Shown: positions 7,654 to 15,322, counted from the stretch's first letter. The stretch is 31,585 nt of DNA from Peptococcaceae bacterium BRH_c23 (GCA_000961805.1 LADV01000137.1:1-31585); one strand, 5' to 3'. Numbers and translations: made by a program. Notes: a model not told the origin generated them from the sequence alone.

Positions 7654-8529
7654 TTAGCTTTCTCTGCTTTTCAAGCGTTGTCGGGTGGCAAGCTTAATTT
7701 CTCCTACATCCAAACTAAAATCTAAAGCCTTTACGGAATGTGTTAATGCCCCGATTGAGATAATGTCAACACCAGTTTCAGCTACCTCACGCAAGCGTCC
7801 TATCTTTATTCCACCTGAGGCTTCAACAAGCGCCCGATGATTAATCAAGGAAACCGCCTGCCGCATCTGTTCTGTACTCATGTTATCGAGCATGATGAGA
7901 TCTACGCCACAATTAAGCGCTTCCCGAACTTGAGCTATACTTTCACACTCTACTTGAATCTTAACCATGTGACCAATTCTTTCCCTAGCTTTCTCTACGG
8001 TAGTCGTTAACCCGCCCATAGCCGTTAAGTGATTATCCTTTAACAAAACCGCATCATATAATCCGAAGCGATGATTATAGCCGCCACCAATGCGCACAGC
8101 GTATTTCTGTAAGATCCGTAAACCAGCCAGTGTTTTCCTAGTATCGGTTATCTTAACTGGCAAACCGTTAATTTGGTCCAGGGCATCCCTTGTGGCCGTT
8201 GCTATTCCTGATAAATGCTGTATAAAGTTTAATGCTGTCCTCTCCGCCTGAAGAATACTGACTAATGGCCCACTGAGTTGCATTACGATAGCCCCAGGTA
8301 CAAGTCTTTCTCCATCAGACATAAGGGCCTTAGCTTTTATCCGGGAGTCTACACGTTGAAATACTTGTTCTGCAATGTGGATTCCAGCTACAACCCCAGT
8401 CGCTTTAGAGTAAAGTACAGCATGCCCTTCTAAAGTGTCTGGTATAATCGCCGCACTGAGATCACCCGTCCCAATATCCTCTTCGAGAGCTCGATCAATA
8501 ATCCCCTGTAATTGAAACAAAGCTAACAT
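7654..8529 (-). CDS. nadC: nicotinate-nucleotide pyrophosphorylase (quinolinate phosphoribosyltransferase)
   Basis: A 291-aa NadC. The family's catalytic and substrate-binding segments are all present: EEDIGTGDLS, ERTALNFIQHLSGIAT, DTRKTLAGLR, RIGGGYNHRFGLYDAVLLKDNH, LDNMS, EASGGI and ISIGALTHS. The enzyme joins quinolinate and PRPP to give nicotinate mononucleotide, CO2 and PPi in NAD synthesis. The start is the ATG at 8529, 5 nt after AGGAGGG; the GTG two codons earlier overlaps that site. NadA and NadB, its usual partners, are absent; it sits instead between CoA-transferase and TctA genes in a catabolic operon. A molybdenum-linked ModD is a relative, but the full NadC motif set and the context without molybdate genes argue against that. 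Confidence 0.9.
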   Translation of the reverse strand: MLALFQLQGIIDRALEEDIGTGDLSAAIIPDTLEGHAVLYSKATGVVAGIHIAEQVFQRVDSRIKAKALMSDGERLVPGAIVMQLSGPLVSILQAERTALNFIQHLSGIATATRDALDQINGLPVKITDTRKTLAGLRILQKYAVRIGGGYNHRFGLYDAVLLKDNHLTAMGGLTTTVEKARERIGHMVKIQVECESIAQVREALNCGVDLIMLDNMSTEQMRQAVSLINHRALVEASGGIKIGRLREVAETGVDIISIGALTHSVKALDFSLDVGEIKLATRQRLKSRES

Positions 8530-8560
8530 TGACACCCTCCTATTCTGTTAGTGGGGATAA

Positions 8561-8591
8561 TAACAAGAGCATTAAAAAAATGCTCTTGTTA
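8561..8591. other. intercistronic perfect hairpin, CoA-transferase-nadC gap
   Basis: TAACAAGAGCAT and ATGCTCTTGTTA form a perfect 12-bp stem with a 7-nt A-rich loop, ending about 30 nt before nadC. Neither strand has a following T-run, so it is a poor terminator. It may stabilise or process the operon mRNA, or be an operator. Confidence 0.5.
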
Positions 8592-8615
8592 AACAGTTTG
8601 CTTAATATCCAATAA

Positions 8616-9833
8616 TTAAGCGATTATACCGTTCGTGATAGCCTCCTGATATCGTTCCTTAGACATCCCGAGAATATCGCAGAAAAACTGTTCATTGTGT
8701 TCTCCCAAGCACGGACTTGGCCTATCCAGCACCGCAGGGGTTTCTGACAGTTCAAAGGGCGGCGCCTGGTAATGGAAAAGACCCATTTCAGAATGTTCAA
8801 TTCCTTGCCAAATCTGACGATGCGCATATTGAGGATCAGAATAGGCATCCCTGATCCGGTTTACAACGCCGGCCCTCACCCCGACAGCCTGCAGTTTCTC
8901 CATAAGTTCCTCTGGCGTAAACCCTACCGTCCAAGCTTCAATTTTAGACTCTAATTCATCCTCATTGTTTTTACGGTCTAGCATTGTAGAGAACTTGCTT
9001 TCGGCTGCCCAAGCAGGTTCATCCATAACTTCCCTTAGCTTCTGCCACTCCGCATCCGTAAAGACACTTAGAGCGCACCACCTGTCTTGACCCTTACAGG
9101 GAAAGACACCATGTGGGGCTGCGTATTCATGGCGATTTCCCATACGTTCCCAGACCCGTCCATTAATATTATTTTCCAAAATGATTGGCGCCAAAAACTG
9201 AAGGCCGTTTTCATACTGAGCTAAATCAATATATTGCCCAAAACCTGTCCTACGACGATAATCTAAAGCTGCCATAATAGAAATAACCCCATATCCGACG
9301 CCAATAAAATCAATATACGGACCAAATAAAAGTGATAGAGGACCATCAGGAAATCCAGTTAAATTGGTAAAACCGGTTAGTGATGTTAATTGGGACCCAA
9401 ACCCGGGATGAGTGGCATGTCGCCCACCTTGACCCTGATTGCAGGAACTGAACATAATTAGCTTTTCGTTAACTTTGCACAATTCCTCGTAACCTAAACC
9501 CAGTCTTTCCATCGTCCCGGGTGTGAAATTTTCAATCACCACATCAGCCCAAGCCACCACTTCTTTGGCGAGGTCGATCCCACCTTCAGCCTTAAGGTTA
9601 ATCGTTATCCCATATTTGTTGTTATTACAAACCCCAAAGCATCCAGATCTGTTCACACCAGGTTTGTTTTCTGCAAACGGAGGATATTGCACTCGAAATC
9701 CATCCGGTCTACCACCTGACTCTATATGCACTACCGTTGCTCCAAAATCCGCTAAATGCTTTCCAGTCACTGGGCCAGCAGCATAAGCAGCGAATTCCAC
9801 TACCTTGAGACCTTCTAAAGCCTGTCTACTCAT
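8616..9833 (-). CDS. class III (CaiB/BaiF) CoA-transferase, subunit 2
   Basis: A 405-aa family III CoA-transferase. It begins LEGLKVVEFAAYAAGPVTGKHLADFGATVVHIE, the typical N-terminal CoA-binding half, and has the catalytic Asp in GFGQYIDLAQYE at about residue 203, the residue that forms the mixed anhydride and CoA ester in this family. ENFTPGTMERLGLGYEEL is also conserved. It lies 15 bp after a second, related transferase gene, and a tandem pair of this type forms heteromeric enzymes such as succinyl-CoA:benzylsuccinate (BbsEF) and succinyl-CoA:phthalate (SptAB) CoA-transferases. The neighbouring succinyl-CoA synthetase and UbiD genes favour a succinyl-CoA-dependent activation of a carboxylate. 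The exact acceptor cannot be read from the sequence. Ribosome site GGGGGTGAT. Confidence 0.88.
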   Translation of the reverse strand: MSRQALEGLKVVEFAAYAAGPVTGKHLADFGATVVHIESGGRPDGFRVQYPPFAENKPGVNRSGCFGVCNNNKYGITINLKAEGGIDLAKEVVAWADVVIENFTPGTMERLGLGYEELCKVNEKLIMFSSCNQGQGGRHATHPGFGSQLTSLTGFTNLTGFPDGPLSLLFGPYIDFIGVGYGVISIMAALDYRRRTGFGQYIDLAQYENGLQFLAPIILENNINGRVWERMGNRHEYAAPHGVFPCKGQDRWCALSVFTDAEWQKLREVMDEPAWAAESKFSTMLDRKNNEDELESKIEAWTVGFTPEELMEKLQAVGVRAGVVNRIRDAYSDPQYAHRQIWQGIEHSEMGLFHYQAPPFELSETPAVLDRPSPCLGEHNEQFFCDILGMSKERYQEAITNGIIA

Positions 9834-9848
9834 ACTATGATCACCCCC

Positions 9849-11111
9849 TTAAATAACCCCACTCTCTTTAAGCCTAATTACATCGATACTACTTAAACCG
9901 AGTTCTGTTTCCAAAATTTCATGATTATGCTCACCGATCATTGGTGCACGTCTATTAATACCACAACTAGCCTCAGAGAATTGTCCAAACGCCCCCGGAT
10001 AGCTAATCGTCACACCTAATTCCGGATGCTCAACAACTTGCCAGAAACCGCGATCCATGAGTTGTGGATCAGTCACGATGTCCTGAGCTGAAGCTACTGG
10101 ATAGCCTAACATTCTACGCTTAATTGCATTTTTGAAAAAGTCATCTTTTGTTTTGGTTATAAGAAACGCGGCGATTGGTATTTCAATTTCGTTAATTTCT
10201 TCTTGTGTTACGACAGCTATATTGAATTTATCCCAATTCTTTTCAATGAGGAACTGGGGAGCCATGTCTACTTCCTGCATCCAGGCTACTAAAGCATTAT
10301 TGGTCGCTTTACCAGCAGACCCACCGTATAAAATGAAATTAATATACCCATCTTGGCACTTATAAATAGCCCTCATTTTGGCCCCAGTAACACTACGTCC
10401 TGTAATAAATTCCCCATCTCGACTTAAATCATTTTGCACTAAGTCCCAATGAGCCTGGGCGGGGGTTACTGCCATGAGCATACTAGCTTGAGCTGAAACG
10501 TCGATTCTTTGTCCCTTGCCCGTTATCCCCCTGCTATAGTTGGCTATTAGAGCACTCATTGCTCCAGTCATTCCTGCCCACATATAGGATTGGGGAACAG
10601 CTACACGAACCGGTGGACGATCTGGACTGCCAAATAACGTCATCAGCCCACTCGTTGCCATAATTTCTAGATCCGAAGCTTTATAGTCACTATAGGGACC
10701 ATTTTGTCCAAACGGTGTTACTGAAACCAAAATCAAAGCGGGATTAAGTTGACTTAACTCGGCATACCCTAGTCCATTTTCTGCTAAGTATCCTGGAGCA
10801 AAGGATTCTAAAATGAAATCAGCTTTGGCGGCTAACCGGCGAAAAAGTGTGCGTCCGGTCTCCTTAGTAATATCAAGGGTTATACCCCGCTTATTATTGT
10901 TATAGGCCCACCAAGTAAGGCTCTTATCTGGATCAAGGATATCATGATAGAAAGGCCCCATGTTACGACCGAGATCACCACCGGGCTTTTCCACTTTGAT
11001 AACATCGGCCCCTAAGTCCCCCATGATCTTCCCTGCTAACCATCCCAACTCATTAGTCAGATCCAAAACACGATATCCTTCTAGTAAGCCTCTTTTCACT
11101 GATGAAGACAT
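9849..11111 (-). CDS. class III (CaiB/BaiF) CoA-transferase, subunit 1
   Basis: A 420-aa family III CoA-transferase with LEGYRVLDLTNELGWLAGKI at the N terminus, ADVIKVEKPGGDLGR, a central LESFAPGYLAENGLGYAEL and the catalytic Asp in GKGQRIDVSAQAS at about residue 204. Both subunits keep this Asp, so either could be active. It precedes its partner by 15 bp and follows the UbiD gene with a 95-bp gap containing a hairpin. The pair is the probable activation step: moving CoA from succinyl-CoA to the imported dicarboxylate. GGGGGTGATGAT directly before the ATG is the ribosome site. Confidence 0.88.
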   Translation of the reverse strand: MSSSVKRGLLEGYRVLDLTNELGWLAGKIMGDLGADVIKVEKPGGDLGRNMGPFYHDILDPDKSLTWWAYNNNKRGITLDITKETGRTLFRRLAAKADFILESFAPGYLAENGLGYAELSQLNPALILVSVTPFGQNGPYSDYKASDLEIMATSGLMTLFGSPDRPPVRVAVPQSYMWAGMTGAMSALIANYSRGITGKGQRIDVSAQASMLMAVTPAQAHWDLVQNDLSRDGEFITGRSVTGAKMRAIYKCQDGYINFILYGGSAGKATNNALVAWMQEVDMAPQFLIEKNWDKFNIAVVTQEEINEIEIPIAAFLITKTKDDFFKNAIKRRMLGYPVASAQDIVTDPQLMDRGFWQVVEHPELGVTISYPGAFGQFSEASCGINRRAPMIGEHNHEILETELGLSSIDVIRLKESGVI

Positions 11112-11155
11112 ATCATCACCCCCAACCGTGTTTATAATATTAAGATTTTTTTGAT

Positions 11156-11184
11156 ATAGGAAGCAGAGTAACCCTGCTTCCTAT
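11156..11184. other. intercistronic perfect hairpin, ubiD-CoA-transferase gap
   Basis: ATAGGAAGCAG pairs perfectly with CTGCTTCCTAT over 11 bp around a 7-nt loop. A-tracts, not T-runs, follow on the minus strand, so it is unlikely to end transcription. It matches in size and position the hairpin before nadC. Confidence 0.5.
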
Positions 11185-11206
11185 TGCACCAAAGATTTAG
11201 CAGGGA

Positions 11207-12754
11207 TTAAATTCCCTTTCTAGCCATTAACTTAGAATATTCGTCAACGTTTTCTAAGGCTTTTTTGATATCATCTGCTTTGAACCACTTATCCAGTTTA
11301 ACCCTGTCAACTGGATATCCAGCTCGCTCATAAGCCCATTTGAACTCAAACGGTACTGTAGCATCAATGGCAATTGCTCCTGAATACTTGGATTCAGAGC
11401 GTACCCATTCGGCGCCTGGTGCCGCTGCACTTCTCTCTGCTGGTTGGAATGTCTGTCCCATACCCCCGGCAGCGATCGTTTGAATGTCTTTATCTGCATC
11501 TACCCGAGTAGATAGGGCCCACATAATATCTTCCATGTTGTAAATATCCACGTCTTCATCTACTGCGATAGCCAGACGCAATCCTTGAGAAAGCGCACAA
11601 GCAGCAGCTAGGATATTCTTTTGCCAGCCTTCATCCCGTTTCCGGCGCTTTTTAACTTGGAAGATGCAGCCACCCCAGTCAGTCATACCGTAAGGGATAT
11701 GGGTATCAACGACTAGTCCAGGTACAATCCGCTCTGCCAATTCGAAGAAGGTTGCTTCACGAACTGAGCAATCAATATAGTGGTCATCATAGCTATGAAC
11801 GGCCAGCGGATAATAAATCGGTCGATCCTTACGATGGGTAACCGCCGTAACCTGGAATTTATACGTACGATAAGCCTTACCCATATAGCCTGACCACTCT
11901 GGATGGAAGGGGTAGATGCCCTGTTTTTGATCCTTTTCAGCCAGAGGACTTTCCCAGACCTTTTGAGTTGTATCCAGAAAGCCTTCGATAACAATCTCTG
12001 CTTGGGCGATAGAGTAGGCATCAATGGTTTTACATTTAACCAGATCAATCGCTGATCCCTGTACTGCTCCTGCTACACCAATTTCATCGCAACCTCTTGG
12101 CAAGATTGCATACATAAAACCACTACCTGCCATCAAGGTGCAAGCTGGAGGAACACCCATGTTAATCGTCATGGGAATAGGTCCTTTATGATACCATTCA
12201 GTGGCCACCATATCTGTATGTGATCCTGGGGAGATCTGGAAGCTGGAAAAGTCCTTATTGTCGCGGAAATTCATCCTGTTATAACTGATATGAGTTCCAC
12301 CCCAGAAATACTTGCCGGTAACCAAGGTATTGCCACCACCCAGAGTCCGACCTGGGTCACTTGGGGTATGTTGGATCATTGGGATGATTGGCCACACGTC
12401 AATATTTTCGGTCACGCAAACTTCTTGGCAAGGTGCTTGGTCCTGTTCCACGATTCTTGGGGCGATAGGATTATTTATTCCATTGGCAATTTTAAATTTC
12501 AATTGACTGTAGTCTTTGACATCAAAAATCTTAGCAAGTCTTGAACCAGTTGCAAATAAGTTACAGGATAAACGAGCATTGTCATAGCCTTTTACATTTT
12601 CAAATAAGAGGGTTGGTCCTCCATCAAAGGACTTTTGGATTCCTGTCATTTCTAGAAAGGGATCAACTTCTACATCAGTAACTAAAATTTCTCCTTCTTC
12701 ATTTTTAAGCCACTCCAAAGTACTTCTCAAACTGGTAATGTCTTTCTTTGGCAT
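11207..12754 (-). CDS. UbiD-family prenyl-FMN-dependent decarboxylase
   Basis: A 515-aa UbiD-family (de)carboxylase. Family landmarks run in order: LLFENVKGYDNARL, GKYFWGGTHISYNRMNF at about 145-165 (its Arg matches the prFMN-site Arg), AEIVIEG at about 252, VTAVTHRKDRPIYYP at about 303, and DEDVDIYNMEDIMWAL at about 399-414. The usual E-x-P-F-G-E-Y-T-G-Y signature reads YPFHPEWSGY (about residue 281), so the second Glu is kept and the first is replaced. The start is the ATG at 12754, 7 nt after AGGAGG; an ATG 20 codons upstream would bury that site. No UbiX is nearby, so the cofactor must come from elsewhere. In context it probably decarboxylates the CoA ester made by the adjacent CoA-transferase, as phthaloyl-CoA decarboxylase does. 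Confidence 0.88.
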   Translation of the reverse strand: MPKKDITSLRSTLEWLKNEEGEILVTDVEVDPFLEMTGIQKSFDGGPTLLFENVKGYDNARLSCNLFATGSRLAKIFDVKDYSQLKFKIANGINNPIAPRIVEQDQAPCQEVCVTENIDVWPIIPMIQHTPSDPGRTLGGGNTLVTGKYFWGGTHISYNRMNFRDNKDFSSFQISPGSHTDMVATEWYHKGPIPMTINMGVPPACTLMAGSGFMYAILPRGCDEIGVAGAVQGSAIDLVKCKTIDAYSIAQAEIVIEGFLDTTQKVWESPLAEKDQKQGIYPFHPEWSGYMGKAYRTYKFQVTAVTHRKDRPIYYPLAVHSYDDHYIDCSVREATFFELAERIVPGLVVDTHIPYGMTDWGGCIFQVKKRRKRDEGWQKNILAAACALSQGLRLAIAVDEDVDIYNMEDIMWALSTRVDADKDIQTIAAGGMGQTFQPAERSAAAPGAEWVRSESKYSGAIAIDATVPFEFKWAYERAGYPVDRVKLDKWFKADDIKKALENVDEYSKLMARKGI

Positions 12755-12788
12755 GAAATTTCCTCCTATTTCTCTGTTTTGATATATA

Positions 12789-12808
12789 AACAAACCTATG
12801 GGTTTGTT
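12789..12808. other. intercistronic hairpin, sucD-ubiD gap
   Basis: AACAAACC and GGTTTGTT form an 8-bp perfect stem with a 4-nt loop, about 35 nt upstream of the ubiD start and 20 nt after the sucD stop. It has no T-run. Confidence 0.4.
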
Positions 12809-12828
12809 CTCCATAAAGAAATGCGGTT

Positions 12829-13701
12829 TTAATAACTAGATAATTTCTTAAGAAGTTCTGGTACTTGAAAGGTAAGCTCAGCGATTAAAGCTCCTGACGC
12901 TGTAAGTGCCTCAAATTTACTCTGAAAGGTGCCCTTACCCCTCTCAATGATTGCACCAGCATGCCCCATCCTCTTCCCTGGAGGTGCATTCTTGCCCGCA
13001 ATATAGGCGATTACCGGCTTACTCATCATTTGCTTAATGTAGACCGCTGCCTCTTCTTCGGCGTTGCCACCAATTTCCCCAATTAAGACGACTGCCTCGG
13101 TCTGTGAATCTTCTTCAAACCTACGAAGCAAATCTGTGAAAGATAATCCTACTACCCTATCACCACCTAAACCTACAACCGTTGATTGTCCATAACCTGC
13201 AGCTGTCAGGCTTCCCACTATTTCATAGGTTAACGTGCCACTTCTGGCCACAATCCCGATGGGACCTGGGAAAAAGAATTGATCGGGCGGAATACCCACC
13301 TTACTTTTACCAGGAGAAATAATGCCAAAAGTATTAGGACCAATTATTATTGCACCACGCCTACGAGCAAAACCAATAATTTCAATCTCATCTTGTACTG
13401 GAATATGTTCTGTGATAACTACAACCACTTTGATCCCAGCGTCAATGGCTTCAAATGCTGCATCTTTAGCCAAACGAGCCGGAACAAAGAGGCACGATAC
13501 ATTAGCACCGCAACCTTTAATGGTCTCTGCGACCGTATTATAGATCGGAACTCCTTCAATTTCCTGCCCGCCTTTGCCAGGGGTAACACCAGCAACAATG
13601 TTTGTACCATACGCTAGCATACGTTTAGTATGAAAGATCCCTTGCTGACCAGTAATTCCCTGTATTACGACCCGGGAATTCTCATCTAAAATCACTGCCA
13701 T
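12829..13701 (-). CDS. sucD: succinate-CoA ligase, alpha subunit
   Basis: A 290-aa SucD-type subunit. It has the CoA-binding [11 protein letters not shown] at the N terminus, [17 protein letters not shown] and [13 protein letters not shown] in the middle, and the phosphohistidine loop [11 protein letters not shown] with His at about 247. With SucC it makes succinyl-CoA from succinate, CoA and ATP/GTP. In a pathway using a succinyl-CoA-dependent CoA-transferase it would recycle the succinate released, which explains its place in this operon. Malate-CoA ligase (MtkB) is closely similar and cannot be excluded from sequence alone. It begins 14 bp after sucC, with AAAGGGGGTGG as ribosome site. Confidence 0.88.
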   Translation of the reverse strand: MAVILDENSRVVIQGITGQQGIFHTKRMLAYGTNIVAGVTPGKGGQEIEGVPIYNTVAETIKGCGANVSCLFVPARLAKDAAFEAIDAGIKVVVVITEHIPVQDEIEIIGFARRRGAIIIGPNTFGIISPGKSKVGIPPDQFFFPGPIGIVARSGTLTYEIVGSLTAAGYGQSTVVGLGGDRVVGLSFTDLLRRFEEDSQTEAVVLIGEIGGNAEEEAAVYIKQMMSKPVIAYIAGKNAPPGKRMGHAGAIIERGKGTFQSKFEALTASGALIAELTFQVPELLKKLSSY

Positions 13702-13715
13702 TTTCCCACCCCCTT

Positions 13716-14828
13716 TCAGGCCCTATTTGCTAGCTCTACAACCTTTATGGCTGCCTCGTTCATCGTCTGATAGGCTTCTATTCCACATTCTCTGAGGATC
13801 TTCAACCCTTCTTCCTGATTCGTGCCAACTAAGCGGATGACAACCGGTACTGGAATACCTTTATCCTTTTTCACTTGAGCAAATGCCGCAGCTACATCAT
13901 CACATCGGGTAATTCCACCAAAAATGTTTATAAAGATTGCTTTTGGTTTGCTATTTAAGAGGATTTCTAGAGCCTTTTCTGTACCTTCCCGACCAGTTCC
14001 ACCCCCAGCATCGAGAAAATTAGCAGCCCGTCCCCCATGATATTGAATAGAATCTATCGTACCCATCGTTATCCCAGCTCCGTTGGCCATAATGGCTATA
14101 TCTCCATCTAGTTCTACATAAGAAAGCCCTGCAGAATGGGCAAGTTTCTCTAGGTCAGTTCTTTCCTCTACACTGGGTATATCTTTTTGTCTAAAGAGAG
14201 CCGAATCATCAATTGTCACTTTAGCATCACCGGCAATAATACGATTACCACACAGGATCAAAGGATTGATTTCCACTAGTTCTGCATCTTTTTCCCTAAA
14301 AACCCTATATAGTGTAGATAAAACTCTAGCAAATTCCTTAGCAGCCTCTCCTATTAAACCCATTCGATAGGTACACTCCCTAATATGATAGGGCTGGATT
14401 CCAAGGTTAATATCTAGATGTTTTTTGATAATTTCTTCTTCAGGAACATCTTCTATATCCATCCCACCAGCCGCGGAAGCAATCAAGACTGGCATACCTT
14501 CCTTGGTGTCGATAGTAATTGCTAAGTAAAATTCTTTGTCGATCGTCAATTTTTCTTCTACCAACAGCTGTTCAACGTTAAGCTCCTGAATTTTCATCCC
14601 CAATAGTTCCTGTGCAGCTTTCTGCACTTCATCGCGCTGATTAACGAACTTTATTCCACCCGCCTTACCTCTTTTACCGGAAAGTACCTGTGCCTTTATT
14701 ACTACAGAACCACCTATCTCCTCAAATGCTTTTACCGCTTCACTTGGGTTAGTTACCACCCTTCCTTGAGGAATCGGAAGTCCAAAGCTAGCAAAGAGTT
14801 CTTTGCCCATGTATTCATATAATTTCAA
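13716..14828 (-). CDS. sucC: succinate-CoA ligase, beta subunit
   Basis: A 370-aa ATP-grasp subunit. It starts LKLYEYMGKELFASFGLPIP, equivalent to the 'MNIHEYQAKELF' of SucC, followed by VVIKAQVLSGKRGKAGGIK (nucleotide site), ELVEINPLIL (Mg site) and NFLDAGGGTGREG and FINIFGGITRCD (CoA and power-helix region). I place the start at the TTG at 14828, since AAAGGCGGGG lies 5 nt before it; the ATG at 14861 is 11 codons too early and lacks a site. It is the first gene of the operon, about 38 nt from the predicted sigma-54 transcription start. Malate thiokinase MtkA is the main alternative identity. Confidence 0.88.
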   Translation of the reverse strand: MKLYEYMGKELFASFGLPIPQGRVVTNPSEAVKAFEEIGGSVVIKAQVLSGKRGKAGGIKFVNQRDEVQKAAQELLGMKIQELNVEQLLVEEKLTIDKEFYLAITIDTKEGMPVLIASAAGGMDIEDVPEEEIIKKHLDINLGIQPYHIRECTYRMGLIGEAAKEFARVLSTLYRVFREKDAELVEINPLILCGNRIIAGDAKVTIDDSALFRQKDIPSVEERTDLEKLAHSAGLSYVELDGDIAIMANGAGITMGTIDSIQYHGGRAANFLDAGGGTGREGTEKALEILLNSKPKAIFINIFGGITRCDDVAAAFAQVKKDKGIPVPVVIRLVGTNQEEGLKILRECGIEAYQTMNEAAIKVVELANRA

Positions 14829-14875
14829 CTCATCCCCGCCTTTCTTTATTAAGATTGACAATGTACATAGACTAG

Positions 14876-14892
14876 TGCAATCTTCATACCAA
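14876..14892 (-). promoter_or_regulatory. rpoN box: sigma-54 (-24/-12) promoter of the sucC operon
   Basis: The minus strand reads TTGGTATGAAGATTGCA, against the consensus TTGGCACG-N4-TTGCA; the invariant GG and GC are exactly 10 bp apart. Transcription would begin near 14866, giving a 38-nt leader with the sucC ribosome site. Such promoters need an AAA+ activator bound upstream. Confidence 0.75.
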
Positions 14893-14955
14893 GTTAATCT
14901 TAAATAGGCTCAATTGCCATATCTAAGTGACAAACAATCGAAATTTACTGTTAAA
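14876..14955 (-). repeat. 80-bp regulatory block, copy A
   Basis: This block, running from TTTAACA at its upstream end to the sigma-54 -12 element, aligns without gaps to 15388-15467 with about 57 of 80 positions identical. The best-kept parts are TTTAACA, CACTTA-ATAT, CTATTTAAG and the -24/-12 boxes. Confidence 0.7.
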
Positions 14956-15014
14956 TGGTTTGAATCTATTGAATTAGATCTCTAGACATTTCTAATGGGA
15001 AAATAATAAATTTA

Positions 15015-15041
15015 ATTTTTGGAACTTGTCGTTCCAAAAAT
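15015..15041. promoter_or_regulatory. activator-site palindrome upstream of sucC promoter
   Basis: ATTTTTGGAAC-N5-GTTCCAAAAAT is a perfect 11-bp inverted repeat centred at 15028, 138 bp upstream of the -24 GG. Position and symmetry fit an upstream activating sequence for a sigma-54 activator. It shares the GRAAC-N5-GTTYC core with the palindrome at 15530-15548. It could also act as a weak hairpin terminator, but no strong T-run follows on the minus strand. Confidence 0.55.
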
Positions 15042-15073
15042 AAAAAAGGAAAAAGAAAAACGATACTAATTGT

Positions 15074-15105
15074 AAAAAACCCCTAACTAATCTCTTAGCA
15101 GGAGT
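15074..15105 (-). terminator. intrinsic terminator after the four-cysteine gene
   Basis: On the minus strand ACTCCTGCTAA pairs with TTAGTTAGGGGT (11 bp with wobble pairs and one bulge, GAGA loop) followed directly by TTTTTT. It lies about 50 bp after the stop of the 56-aa gene and separates it from the sucC operon. Confidence 0.75.
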
Positions 15106-15151
15106 TTTCTAATAGATTTGGGATGTCTATTGTATGACCAATCATCTGGGA

Positions 15152-15322
15152 TTATTGCTGATTGTTCTGAGCTTGGTAATTTTCATAACCATCTTTTTGT
15201 TTCTCAGTAAAGCATTCGTAAGAATCCTGAGGGGTTATACTTTTACGTTTTGCTTGTGAACACCAAATAGCAGTAACAACTTGTCTGAAAAAACGGCAAT
15301 CCTTACATTTTTGTGTAGCCAC
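15152..15322 (-). CDS. small four-cysteine protein (possible Fe-S or Zn site), unknown function
   Basis: A GTG start at 15322 with an excellent ribosome site (AAAGGAGG, 7 nt upstream) opens 56 codons ending TAA at 15152. The product begins ATQKCKDCRFF and has WCSQAKR and DSYECF; the cysteines are spaced C-x2-C-x11-C-x15-C, enough for one 4Fe-4S cluster or zinc. The C-terminal 15 residues are polar. It is a single-gene unit with its own sigma-54 promoter upstream and intrinsic terminator downstream. The promoter matches that of the sucC operon, so the two are probably switched on together. The pattern recalls the small Cys-rich subunits of glycyl-radical X-succinate synthases, but no radical enzyme is present here and that link is only a suggestion. 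Confidence 0.75.
   Translation of the reverse strand: MATQKCKDCRFFRQVVTAIWCSQAKRKSITPQDSYECFTEKQKDGYENYQAQNNQQ

Noticed and set aside
8561..8591. Hairpin as an operon-ending terminator
   Set aside because: No T-run on either strand, and no promoter was seen between it and nadC.
8616..11111. Toluene/benzylsuccinate pathway (BbsEF) as the operon's role
   Set aside because: No benzylsuccinate synthase, activating enzyme or beta-oxidation genes (bbsA-D, G, H) are present, and UbiD has no place in that pathway.
12829..14828. Malate-CoA ligase (mtkAB) instead of sucCD
   Set aside because: The families are hard to tell apart by eye; no malyl-CoA lyase or serine-cycle gene is nearby, while two CoA-transferase subunits that typically use succinyl-CoA are. 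Kept as an alternative only.
15015..15041. Palindrome as a terminator
   Set aside because: The stem is symmetrical with A/T ends, but no proper T-run follows; its position relative to the sigma-54 promoter and the matched palindrome at 15530 make a binding site the better reading.
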